64,000 bases of DNA from Chloroflexota bacterium (lineage in GTDB: Bacteria; Chloroflexota; Anaerolineae; Promineifilales; Promineifilaceae), in contig JABFFZ010000008.1 of assembly GCA_013112725.1 (NCBI GenBank), forward strand, positions 37,220 to 101,219, read 5' to 3'. Below are positions 34,247 to 42,283 of the stretch, in pieces. The position numbers and the translations under genes were made by a program. Every line of letters starts with the position of its first letter. The stretch's first letter is position 1. The notes under the pieces were generated by a model. It searched no databases and had not been told where the DNA came from. It saw nothing but the letters and a program-made list of their open reading frames with translations.

Positions 34247-35133
34247 TATGTATTGGCCGACAACTCCGTCAATAACACTTCCAATTCAAACTGGTTGAAG
34301 TAATATGCTTCGTGGCAGTAGTGGCAATGGACAACGGCTTCGCCTTCTGTTTCTAACAAATGGGCAATTTCCGCCGCGCCTAGAGTAGCCAATGCCTGGC
34401 GGGTGCGATCCCAACTGCAATCGCAGGCAAAGCGCAACGGCCGTTGCTCCAGCACCTCGTAGGGCATCCCGGCAAAAACCAGCGCCAGCACCGCTTCCGG
34501 CGACTGACCTTCAGCCAACAGGTCTGCTACCGGTGGTAACTCTTGCAGCCGCTCTTGCAGCGCCGCCACCACCCCGGCCTGCCCCTGTGCCGGCAATTCC
34601 TGAATGAGCAGACCGCCCGCCGCCACCAATTGCCCGGTCTCATCCAGCACTTCACCCACCTGCACGGCCGTGGCAATCTGCTCCGACTGATCAAAATAAA
34701 GCTGCAAATCTTGGTTGAAATCACTGGCCACCAACGGCGTCACACTCTCAACCATCTCTTTCAGGCGCAAATCTTTCACCACCGTCAGCAAACCGGCCCG
34801 GCCGATGGCGGATTCTAAATCAACCTGCTCATTGACCAGCGGCAGGTCAACGGTGGGTACATTCACGTAACCCCGCACACGGCCGTAACTATCCGCTTCG
34901 GCCAGCACTTTTTGCAGGGGGCCGTTGCCTTCATATTTCAGAGCCACGCGCTGTTGCACCTTCAACAGTGCCCCTAACAACGCCGCCCCTGTTAACGTTC
35001 GCCCCAACGCCACACCCGCCACCAGGCTGGCCTGGTGCCGCTGCGTCGCTTCCTGCACCAACCCGGTGGTGACGCAGGCAAATGCCCGTACCCCCGCTTC
35101 TTTGGCGATGATTCTTACCAGATAATCTGCCAT
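34246..35133 (-). CDS. hslO: Hsp33 redox-regulated chaperone
   Basis: The 295-residue protein begins MADYLVRIIAKEAGVRAFAC, contains the family's KYEGNGPLQKVLAEADSYGRVRGYV stretch, and ends with the zinc-binding switch FACDCSWDR ... HCHYCHEAYYF (CxC and CxxC). Under oxidation the cysteines release zinc and the protein becomes an ATP-independent holdase in the cytoplasm. Length is normal. GGAGG lies upstream of the ATG at 35133. Its presence is consistent with cells exposed to oxygen despite the oxygen-sensitive CODH/ACS enzymes nearby. Confidence 0.93.
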   Translation of the reverse strand: MADYLVRIIAKEAGVRAFACVTTGLVQEATQRHQASLVAGVALGRTLTGAALLGALLKVQQRVALKYEGNGPLQKVLAEADSYGRVRGYVNVPTVDLPLVNEQVDLESAIGRAGLLTVVKDLRLKEMVESVTPLVASDFNQDLQLYFDQSEQIATAVQVGEVLDETGQLVAAGGLLIQELPAQGQAGVVAALQERLQELPPVADLLAEGQSPEAVLALVFAGMPYEVLEQRPLRFACDCSWDRTRQALATLGAAEIAHLLETEGEAVVHCHYCHEAYYFNQFELEVLLTELSANT

Positions 35134-35346
35134 GCAATGCCTCCAACAAAGAGTTTGAAATGTAGTTATACGGCCGTTTGCCAGGGGCGGCAACGGCCGT
35201 CCTATGAATTTCGTTAGCAGGTAGGGGCAACAGCATACTTGCCCGTTCTCCCAATTTGCGCAAAATTAAAGTATTACAAATTTCGCGCCATGCGGGGCAA
35301 CTTCACCGACAGGAGAGTTCATGGACAGCAGCCTACCCACAGGCAT

Positions 35347-35410
35347 GAAAATAGGACACATCTTTTCACTTCTTATCCGCGTCATCCACGTGAATCTGTG
35401 TCCTATTTTC
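35347..35410. repeat. Inverted repeat, GAAAATAGGACACA arms
   Basis: Perfect 14-bp arms at 35347-35360 and 35397-35410 frame a 36-nt centre containing TCCGCGTCATCCACGTGAAT. It ends 14 bp before the next start codon and overlaps the leader. Confidence 0.75.
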
Positions 35411-35424
35411 AGAGGAGACATCGA

Positions 35425-36327
35425 ATGGAAATGATGACTTACCTGGGCTGGCCCAACTGCACACGGCTGGCAAATGATACTATGGAACTGTTTGTTACCA
35501 CCGACGTTGGCCCGCGCATTATCCACTTTGGCTTTGCCGGCGGCGCCAACGAATTTGCCACCGTGTCCAACCAGTTGGGGCAAACCGGCGGCGACGAGTG
35601 GCGCATCTATGGCGGGCACCGTTTGTGGCACGCGCCCGAAGCCCAACCACGTACCTATTACCCTGACAACACCCCCATCACGGTGGAAGCACACGATGGG
35701 TTTGTGCGGTTTAGCCAACCACCAGAATCAACCACCGGCCTGCAAAAAGAGATAGATATTGCTCTGGCGGCTACCGGCGCCCAGGTGACTGTAACCCACC
35801 GCATTCGCAACCATACCCTGTGGCCGCTGGAACTGGCGCCCTGGGCTTTGTCGGTGATGGCGCCTGGCGGCACGGCCGTACTCCCCCTGCCGCCACGTGG
35901 CCGCCATGAAAACAATCTGCTGCCCAACACCCAACTGATCCTCTGGGCCTATACCAACATGGCCGACCGTCGCTGGCATTGGGGCGAACAATACATACTG
36001 CTACGGCAAGAACCGGGCAATACCACTCCCCAAAAAATAGGCGCTTTTGTGACGGATGGTTGGGTGGGTTATGCGCGCGACGGCCGTTTCTTCCTCAAAA
36101 CCTTCGCCGTTCAGCCAGACGCCCCCTACCCAGACATCCACGCCAACGTAGAGTTATTTACTTGTGACTTTATGCTGGAAGTGGAAACGCTGGGGCCATT
36201 GGTAAAGTTGGATCCGGGCACGGCCGTGACCCACACCGAACATTGGTTCCTCTTTGATGGCATCCCCACCCCCACCAATGACGCTGGGGTGACGGCCCAC
36301 ATTCTGCCACTGCTGCCAACTCGATAA
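35425..36327 (+). CDS. Hypothetical protein, mutarotase-like beta-sandwich (DUF4380-like)
   Basis: The 300-residue soluble protein begins MEMMTYLGWPNCTRLANDTMELFVTTDVGPRIIHFGF and continues with GGHRLWHAPEAQPRTYYPDN and VTVTHRIRNHTLWPLELAPWALSVMAPGG. The beta-rich pattern and the H-R-x-W-H-A-P-E segment resemble DUF4380 and galactose-mutarotase-fold proteins. A carbohydrate-related role is inferred only. GAGGAG precedes the ATG at 35425; the longer frame from 35239 runs through a repeat. It has no obvious operon partner. Confidence 0.7.
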   Translation: MEMMTYLGWPNCTRLANDTMELFVTTDVGPRIIHFGFAGGANEFATVSNQLGQTGGDEWRIYGGHRLWHAPEAQPRTYYPDNTPITVEAHDGFVRFSQPPESTTGLQKEIDIALAATGAQVTVTHRIRNHTLWPLELAPWALSVMAPGGTAVLPLPPRGRHENNLLPNTQLILWAYTNMADRRWHWGEQYILLRQEPGNTTPQKIGAFVTDGWVGYARDGRFFLKTFAVQPDAPYPDIHANVELFTCDFMLEVETLGPLVKLDPGTAVTHTEHWFLFDGIPTPTNDAGVTAHILPLLPTR

Positions 36328-36384
36328 GACAATGAGAGTCAGACAACTTACAGGCTGTTTGGAAACTCAGATGACTGACAGGGC

Positions 36385-36440
36385 GTGAGGCGTGACGTGT
36401 GATGCGTGATTAGAGAGACCTCACGTATCACACGTCACGT
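36385..36440. repeat. Heptamer repeat hairpin
   Basis: GCGTGAGGCGTGACGTGTGA-type units followed by complementary CACGTATCACACGTCACG, between two convergent genes. It could serve as a bidirectional transcription barrier. Confidence 0.8.
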
Positions 36441-36466
36441 CAAATCCCAGTAATAACTGGCAATTC

Positions 36467-37084
36467 CTATGCCGCCGGTTTGGCCAGGCTGTTGCCGATA
36501 AACGCCCCCAACGCGCCGGTGACGGCGCCTATGACGCCATAAAAGACAATGCTGCAAATAGCGCCTACGGCCACCATCACCACCATCATACCGCCCATCT
36601 GGTCAAACATTTGCGCCACTTCCGGGCCACCCATTCTGACAATCTGCCCCATAAAATCGCCGATCAACGGAAAAATGACCAGCAGCGAAAGAATGGTGCT
36701 GACCAGATAGCCGGCGATGACCGCCAGTGCGCCGGCCACAGCGCCGGCCCCCGCTTCACCACCCATCGCCTGCGGGTCATACCGGCGATGAACGGCCACA
36801 TAAACAGCGCCGGCAACGATGCCGGAAAAAAGCCAACTCAAACATTGCAGCATGTTAGCCACGCTGGAAAGCACCATCATGCTTTGAAAATCTTCGCCAA
36901 ACATGGCAGCCAGCGGATCAGCCGAGGTATTGAGTTCCTCCAGATAGGCCGGATCAAAAATGGGAGAGTTGATAATGTTTTGGAATGAGCGATAACCGAT
37001 AAACAGACCGAGCAAACTGCCCACCATCCAGATAGCCGCGCCAATGGCGACGGCCGTTACCAGCGGTTCCATACGTATTTTCAT
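36467..37084 (-). CDS. Four-helix integral membrane protein of unknown function
   Basis: The 205-residue protein has about four or five hydrophobic segments (VTAVAIGAAIWMVGSLLGLFIGY; VANMLQCLSWLFSGIVAGAVYVAV; GAVAGALAVIAGYLVSTILSLLVIF; VMVAVGAICSIVFYGVIGAVTGALGAF) and short loops. Gly/Ala-rich repeats resemble small YrzE/DUF4199-type membrane proteins, but I do not recognise the family. GGAGG precedes the ATG at 37084. It is transcribed divergently from the WD40-GTPase-TIR gene, sharing a ~290-bp region in which I see no repeat or gene. Confidence 0.65.
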   Translation of the reverse strand: MKIRMEPLVTAVAIGAAIWMVGSLLGLFIGYRSFQNIINSPIFDPAYLEELNTSADPLAAMFGEDFQSMMVLSSVANMLQCLSWLFSGIVAGAVYVAVHRRYDPQAMGGEAGAGAVAGALAVIAGYLVSTILSLLVIFPLIGDFMGQIVRMGGPEVAQMFDQMGGMMVVMVAVGAICSIVFYGVIGAVTGALGAFIGNSLAKPAA

Positions 37085-37373
37085 CATTCCTCCATTGTCG
37101 CCCTGAAATATATCCCGCCATTTTTTGGCCGCAACTCTTTCAAGATGAGAATAGCGTCATCCCCTTCATTTTCCGGGCAAAGCTGGCTACAATACCATCA
37201 TTCGTAGTGCTGAAAAGTTTATCTGGTTGTTGTCCTTTTGCGTACAGGCCAACGTCTCATATTTTCGCCTTCAATCCCCCTCTGAGATTGGCCGCTTTGT
37301 TTTTTCCAGCTACTTTCACACCACACGCCGCTTTACCAGAAAAAGAGGCAGCAACCAGACCAAGGTTGTACAC

Positions 37374-40364
37374 ATGATTGACCAACATCTGGAAGAAGCC
37401 CAAGTCATCACCGTGCCCGTCTCGCTGGAAACGGCCCCGGATGGTTTTGCCCTGCGCCACAAACTGCGTGGCCATCACAACATTATTTACGAAATCGCCT
37501 GGTCACCCGACGGCCGTACCCTGGCTTCCGTCTCTGCCGACCGCACCGCCCGCCTCTGGCGGCTGCATGGCGACCAGATGGTAGGTATTCCCGTCAGTCA
37601 TGCTGATTATGTCTTTTGCGTCGCCTGGTCGCCCGACGGCCACATCCTGGCTACCGGAGCCAACGATGAAACAATCCGCCTGACCAACGGCCGTACCGGC
37701 GAACCTATCCGCGACCTGACCGGGCACACCGGCCCCATTTACAGCGTAGCCTGGTCGCCCGACGGCCGTGTCCTGGCTTCCGGCTCCTTTGACCGCACCA
37801 TTCGCCTGTGGGACAGCGCCAACGATTGGGCCAGCCAGGAATTTCGCGGCCACCAGGACTGGATTATGAGCATAGCCTGGTCGCCCGACGGCCACATTCT
37901 AGCCACTGCCTCTCGTGATAAAACCATTTCCTTCTGGGATATGCGCCAGGGCAAACTGTTCCGCAAACTGCGCGGCCACTTTGACATCATCAACCATGTC
38001 GCCTGGTCGCCCGATGGCACACTGCTGGCTTCCGCCTCTGACGATATGACGGTGCGGTTGTGGGATGCCGCTACCGGACGGCTTCAGGCCGTATTGGAAG
38101 GGCACACCGACCTGGTGCTATGTGTGCGCTTTTCACCTGATGGCGCCCTGCTGGCTTCCAAATCCCGCGATGGCACGGTGCGGCTGTGGCGCTGCGACAC
38201 CTGGGAACTGGTAGCCACGCTGGACGAACCGCTCAAGTCGGACTTTAATGCCGGCCTCTCTTTTCACCCGCAAATGCCGCTGCTGGCGTCGCTGGGCGCA
38301 GGCGACCGTACCATCCGCGTCTGGCATCTGGATGATGTCACCCTGCTGGGGGCCAACTTCACCACAGAAACCTGGCACTACCGCAACGCCAAAGTGATGC
38401 TGGTAGGTGATACCGGCGTGGGCAAATCGGGGTTGGGGCTGGTGCTTTCGGGCCGCCCCTTTGTCCGCACAGGGTCTACACATGGCTGCAAGGTATGGAC
38501 CTTTGATAACGAGACGATTACACTGCCAGACGGCCGTCAGGAAACCCGCGAAACATTGTTGTGGGATTTGGCCGGACAGCCAGGCTACCGCCTCACCAAC
38601 CAACTTCATCTCAACGAAGTGGCAGTCGCCCTCGTCGTATTTGACGCCAGCAACGAAGTGGAGCCGCTGGCCGGTGTGCGCCATTGGGACCGGGCGCTGC
38701 GCCAGGCCGCCCATCGCCAGGGAGGCGCCGCCCTACCCATGACCAAATATCTGGTAGCCGCCCGCGCCGACATCAGCGGCGTCTCGGTGTGGCACAGCCG
38801 CCTGCGCAGCCTGGTGCGTGAAATGGGTTTTGATGGCTACTTTGAAACCAGCGCCAAAGAAGGCTGGCAAATCCCCGAACTGCGTGAGGCCATTCGCCAG
38901 GGCATTGATTGGGAATCCCGCCCGCACGTCAGTTCCAATGAACTGTTCCAGGCAATCAAACAATTTTTTATCGAGCAGAAAAAAAGCGGCCATATTTTAT
39001 CTACCACCGACGATCTATTCCGCCTCTTCCGCCAGACACATCCAAACCAGACGGCCGGAGATTTGCAGGCGCGGTTTGAGACGGCGCTCAGCCGCATGGA
39101 AAACCGGGGGCTGGTGCGCAAATTACGATTTGGTAGTTATGTACTGCTGCAACCAGAACTGCTAGATGCCTATGCTTCTGACCTGGTCAATGCCGCTCAA
39201 AACAGCGCCGATGGCCTGGGCACATTACCGGAAACAGAGGCGTTAAACGGCCGTTACCTCACCCCCACCCATACCAACCACGTCAATCCACAGCAGCAAA
39301 AATTATTGCTCATCGCCACCGTTGAAGAACTCATTCGCCACGAAATCATCCTCAAAGAGCCGGGCGAAACAGGCGCCGACCTGATTTTCCCCTCCAAGTT
39401 CACCCGCCCCGGCCCAACCGTGCCCGACGTGCCCGGCAAAACGATCCGCTTCACCTTTGAAGGCTCTGTACGCAACATTTATGCCGTCCTCACCGTACGC
39501 CTGGCGCACAGCCATCTGTTTGAGAAAAAAGAGATGTGGCAAAACGCGGCCACTTTCACGGCCACCGTCGGCGGCATCTGTGGCTTGCACCTGCGTGAAC
39601 TGGAAGAAGGTACGGGGGAGTTGACGCTCTTTTATGACGAAGCTGCCAGTGAAGCTACCCGTTACCAGTTTGAAGATTATGTGGCCGTCCATCTGGAACG
39701 GCGGGCGCTGCCCGGTTCGATCACGCGGGAACGGCTGTTTATCTGCGATCACTGCCGGGTGCCGGTGACGGCGCAGCAGGTGACGGCACGACGGGCGCGG
39801 GGTCTGAAGCAGATGAACTGCCCGGTATGCGATCACCCCATTTCGCTACTAGACGGCCGTGAACGACTAGCGCAGTCGGTAACATCGGTTGTGGCCGAGA
39901 TAGATGAGGCTGCCGACGCCCGCCGCGACCGGGATGTGGCCGAACTGATCCTCAAGGGCAAGGTGACCACCAATGATTATGATGTCTTTCTATGTTACAA
40001 CGATGCGGATGCAACGGCCGTGAAAGTGATTGCCGATCAACTGCGGGAACGAGGCGTCTTACCCTGGCTACTACCGCCCACCCAAACCGTCACCGCCGAC
40101 ACACTGTCTCAAATTCGCTCGGTAGCCATTTGCGTCGGGCGCGGCAAAGTGCCCTGGCGGGATAATGAAACGGTCAAGTTGTTGCAGCATTTTGTCAGCC
40201 AGGGCATTGGCCCGTTTATCATTGTGGCCTTGCCCGGCTGCCCAGACGGGATGTATTTCCCCGATGGCATTTTACAAGTAAACTGGCGCGGTCAGGAAGC
40301 CGCCGGGGTAGACATGTTGGCCTCCTTCATCCAGGCCAAACCAAAATATGAACTGGAAAAGTAG
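37374..40364 (+). CDS. WD40 propeller - small GTPase - zinc ribbon - TIR protein
   Basis: The 996-residue protein has four parts. Residues ~22-335 hold seven WD40 repeats (each with AWSPDG or similar and a closing LW/VW). Residues ~338-510 are a Ras/Roc-like GTPase: G1 VGDTGVGKSG, G3 DLAGQPG, G4-like AARADIS, G5 ETSAKEG. A helical/winged-helix region follows, then a zinc ribbon ICDHC ... NCPVC (~790-820). The last ~130 residues are a TIR domain (YDVFLCYNDADATAVKVIADQL) with a Glu in PWRDNETVKLLQ where TIR NADases hold their catalytic Glu. The order sensor - switch - effector suggests NAD-depleting immunity (inference). The start at 37374 has a weak ribosome-binding site. No membrane segment is seen. 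Confidence 0.87.
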   Translation: MIDQHLEEAQVITVPVSLETAPDGFALRHKLRGHHNIIYEIAWSPDGRTLASVSADRTARLWRLHGDQMVGIPVSHADYVFCVAWSPDGHILATGANDETIRLTNGRTGEPIRDLTGHTGPIYSVAWSPDGRVLASGSFDRTIRLWDSANDWASQEFRGHQDWIMSIAWSPDGHILATASRDKTISFWDMRQGKLFRKLRGHFDIINHVAWSPDGTLLASASDDMTVRLWDAATGRLQAVLEGHTDLVLCVRFSPDGALLASKSRDGTVRLWRCDTWELVATLDEPLKSDFNAGLSFHPQMPLLASLGAGDRTIRVWHLDDVTLLGANFTTETWHYRNAKVMLVGDTGVGKSGLGLVLSGRPFVRTGSTHGCKVWTFDNETITLPDGRQETRETLLWDLAGQPGYRLTNQLHLNEVAVALVVFDASNEVEPLAGVRHWDRALRQAAHRQGGAALPMTKYLVAARADISGVSVWHSRLRSLVREMGFDGYFETSAKEGWQIPELREAIRQGIDWESRPHVSSNELFQAIKQFFIEQKKSGHILSTTDDLFRLFRQTHPNQTAGDLQARFETALSRMENRGLVRKLRFGSYVLLQPELLDAYASDLVNAAQNSADGLGTLPETEALNGRYLTPTHTNHVNPQQQKLLLIATVEELIRHEIILKEPGETGADLIFPSKFTRPGPTVPDVPGKTIRFTFEGSVRNIYAVLTVRLAHSHLFEKKEMWQNAATFTATVGGICGLHLRELEEGTGELTLFYDEAASEATRYQFEDYVAVHLERRALPGSITRERLFICDHCRVPVTAQQVTARRARGLKQMNCPVCDHPISLLDGRERLAQSVTSVVAEIDEAADARRDRDVAELILKGKVTTNDYDVFLCYNDADATAVKVIADQLRERGVLPWLLPPTQTVTADTLSQIRSVAICVGRGKVPWRDNETVKLLQHFVSQGIGPFIIVALPGCPDGMYFPDGILQVNWRGQEAAGVDMLASFIQAKPKYELEK

Positions 40365-40449
40365 CCAGTACCTGACCAGATTAAGTATAATGGCCTAAAA
40401 ATTAGGACAGAAAAAACGGCAACTTTAAGGTTGACCTTCCCCCAATTTT

Positions 40450-40509
40450 ATGGACATCCAATTAAGGCTAACTGATGCAACGGTCGTCAATTACGAAGAC
40501 TACCATTGA
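40450..40509 (+). pseudogene. Remnant of a HigB/RelE-type toxin gene (3' end only)
   Basis: A 19-codon open stretch ends [11 protein letters not shown] immediately before a TGA at 40507. The D-x-V-N-Y-E-D-Y-H ending is characteristic of HigB toxins, and the position just before higA fits the usual higB-higA order. Upstream the frame is closed by a stop at 40432 and no toxin body is visible, so the gene is truncated. Confidence 0.55.
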
Positions 40510-40520
40510 GGTTAAATAAA

Positions 40521-40811
40521 ATGATGCAGATGTATAACCCTCCTCATCCCGGGGAAATAATCAAGGAATTATGTCTAGAACCGTTAGGAATCACCGTTAC
40601 CAAGGCGGCAAAGGCTCTTGGCGTGAGCCAGAAGACGTTGTCGGCTATTTTGAATGGACATGCAGGAATTAGCCCAGAAATAGCTATCAGGCTTTCTATT
40701 GCTTTTGATACCTCTGCCGAAAGCTGGCTCAACCAACAAACCCAATACGATTTATGGCGTACTAGACAAACACAGCAAACCTTTAATGTTGAAAGGCTTG
40801 TGGCCGCCTAA
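40521..40811 (+). CDS. higA: HigA-family antitoxin (VapI-like XRE regulator)
   Basis: The 96-residue protein has [57 protein letters not shown], the complete HigA/VapI N-terminal signature with its helix-turn-helix, and [15 protein letters not shown] at the end. HigA normally binds and neutralises HigB and represses the operon. Here the toxin gene is reduced to its 3' end, so it is an orphan antitoxin. ATG 40521 is chosen with GAGG 9 nt upstream; 40524 is also possible. Its stop codon lies inside the attC-like site, as in integron cassettes. Confidence 0.85.
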   Translation: MMQMYNPPHPGEIIKELCLEPLGITVTKAAKALGVSQKTLSAILNGHAGISPEIAIRLSIAFDTSAESWLNQQTQYDLWRTRQTQQTFNVERLVAA

Positions 40812-40892
40812 CAAACACTTCCAGCCGACCGCCTGGCGGCGTATAATATCCGGGCATTGGACGGCTCTGGCAGCTGAAGCAAAGCGTTAGCC
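40806..40892 (+). other. attC-like integron recombination site
   Basis: The 87-bp element begins GCCTAAC (RYYYAAC type) and ends GTTAGCC (one base off GTTRRRY). Internally CACTTCCAGCCGAC on the left pairs imperfectly with GGCAGCTGAAG on the right, leaving one unpaired base, as in the L'' arm of attC sites. The preceding gene stops within the first box and the next gene begins after the last box. Confidence 0.6.
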
Positions 40893-40954
40893 GCTGCGCG
40901 GTGTTCGTCGACAAGTGACAATCCAACTGGACGCCAAACTCGGAGTAAAATCGT

Positions 40955-41515
40955 ATGGGACTTCTAACCTTCAGCCTCAACGTAACCCTGGACGGCTGCG
41001 TCGACCACCGGGAGGGGATCGCCGACGACGAGACACACGCTTTTTTCACTCGCCTCATGGACGAGGGCGGGGCGATGTTGTGGGGGCGCGTTACCTACGA
41101 GATGATGGAAAGCTACTGGCCAGCGGTCGCCCGCGGCGACGTGGAAGCGCCACCGGCGATCCGCGAGTGGGCGGTCAAGCTGGAGACCAAGCCAAAGTAC
41201 GTGGTATCTTCCACGCGAAAGGACTTCCCGTGGACCAACAGCCACCACATCGCCGGCGACCTTCGCGCGGGCGTGCAGAAACTGAAGGATGCGACTCCAG
41301 CCGGCGTGCTCCTTGGTAGCGGCAAGCTCGCGACCGAGCTGGATCGGCTAGACCTGATCGACGAGTACAAGTTCCTCATCCACCCCAGAATTGCCGGCCA
41401 CGGCCCGACTCTGTACCAGAGCGGGCTACCCAGCACGCGATGGCTTGAGCTGATCTCGTTGACGCCGCTCCGCAACGGCGCAGTTGCTATGCACTACCGG
41501 CGCGCACGCGGCTAA
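40955..41515 (+). CDS. RibD-C/dihydrofolate-reductase-like protein, cassette-borne
   Basis: The 186-residue protein starts MGLLTFSLNVTLDGCVDHREG and has GGAMLWGRVTYEMMESYWPAV and GVLLGSGKLATELDRLDLIDEYKFLIHPRIAGHGPTLY, the signature of the RibD C-terminal / DHFR-like reductase family (YyaP/YwjB type). It probably uses NAD(P)H on a small cyclic substrate. GGAG precedes the start. It directly follows the attC-like site and stops in GGCTAAC, so it was probably carried as a gene cassette. The coding region lacks the ACGGCCGT octamer found in most neighbours. Confidence 0.85.
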   Translation: MGLLTFSLNVTLDGCVDHREGIADDETHAFFTRLMDEGGAMLWGRVTYEMMESYWPAVARGDVEAPPAIREWAVKLETKPKYVVSSTRKDFPWTNSHHIAGDLRAGVQKLKDATPAGVLLGSGKLATELDRLDLIDEYKFLIHPRIAGHGPTLYQSGLPSTRWLELISLTPLRNGAVAMHYRRARG

Positions 41516-41544
41516 CGTGAATAAGATGCAGACCGGCAGTTAAG

Positions 41545-42018
41545 ATGGGTATTGATTCCGCCCACAGGAGCCGCTGGAAAATTGCCGAAGTCGTTTTTGG
41601 GCTCCCCTTGCCTGTAAGCATTGGCCTGCAATTGGTAGCCCCATTTTCCCTACCGCAAGGTATCTTGAGACAGGCGCTCCTCATCCTGAGGATCGCCCTC
41701 ATCATAGTCGGCATCGGTTTGATCGTTTCGGCTCGCCGCGAGTTTGCGCGTTACGGTCAGCCGACTGACCCTGGTCAGCCGACGAGTCAGGTGATCAAGA
41801 CCGGTTTGTTCGCCATAAGCAGAAATCCGCTTCATCTGGGGAGCGTCATTGTATTCTTGGGCATAACCTTCACCTTGAATAACCTGTGGGTTCTGGTAAC
41901 GTTGCCACTTTCGATCATTCTCTGCCACTATATTCTGATCATTCCTGAGGAGCAGTATTTGGCGACAAAGTTTGGCAAAGAATATGAAGAATACGTTGCT
42001 TCTGTTGTAGATGGCTAG
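41545..42018 (+). CDS. Isoprenylcysteine-carboxyl-methyltransferase-like membrane protein
   Basis: The 157-residue protein has four hydrophobic segments and the family core GQPTSQVIKTGLFAISRNPLHLGSVIVFLGITF, followed by IPEEQYLATKFGKEYEEYVASV. The R-N-P-x-Y/H-L-G and E-E-x-x-L-x-x-x-F-G-x-x-Y-x-x-Y elements are diagnostic of the ICMT/PEMT (SAM-dependent membrane methyltransferase) family. The bacterial substrate is unknown. It lies in the cassette-like stretch and likewise lacks ACGGCCGT, so it may have been acquired with its neighbours. Confidence 0.83.
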   Translation: MGIDSAHRSRWKIAEVVFGLPLPVSIGLQLVAPFSLPQGILRQALLILRIALIIVGIGLIVSARREFARYGQPTDPGQPTSQVIKTGLFAISRNPLHLGSVIVFLGITFTLNNLWVLVTLPLSIILCHYILIIPEEQYLATKFGKEYEEYVASVVDG

Positions 42019-42054
42019 GTCGTAAACGAACGACAAACGAGATAAAAGGTCATC

Positions 42055-42123
42055 ATGGATGAAAAATATAAGATCGTCTACGTTGATAAGCCCGAAGAAT
42101 CCACCTGGAAAATCATTGGATGA
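42055..42123 (+). pseudogene. Fragment resembling the N-terminus of a GNAT acetyltransferase
   Basis: A 22-codon frame, MDEKYKIVYVDKPEESTWKI and two more codons, ends in TGA at 42121. The text resembles the first 20 residues of a GNAT subfamily often carried in cassettes, but no acetyltransferase body follows. It is read as a decayed gene; a chance match is possible. Confidence 0.35.
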
Positions 42124-42283
42124 CCCGCGCTATCGCCCTGGATATCTCCCAGGCGCACTTCTCCATCTCTTCTCTCCCCCACCTCCCTTAAGGTCTTCCC
42201 ATAGAAGCTATTTAGTTGCCAAAAATGTGAGATAATCAACCATACTGGGCTGTTTCTAGCGGCCCGGCATGAAGGAGTCTGGT

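Noticed and set aside
37227..37373. Extended N-terminus of the WD40-GTPase-TIR protein from 37227
   Set aside because: The added 49 residues are Phe/Arg/Ser-rich, lack similarity to a domain or signal peptide, and have no ribosome-binding site; the start at 37374 begins a normal pre-WD40 segment.
41500..41560. A second complete attC site after the DHFR-like gene
   Set aside because: GGCTAAC and a later GTTAAGA are only about 36 bp apart with no paired arms; at best it is a remnant.
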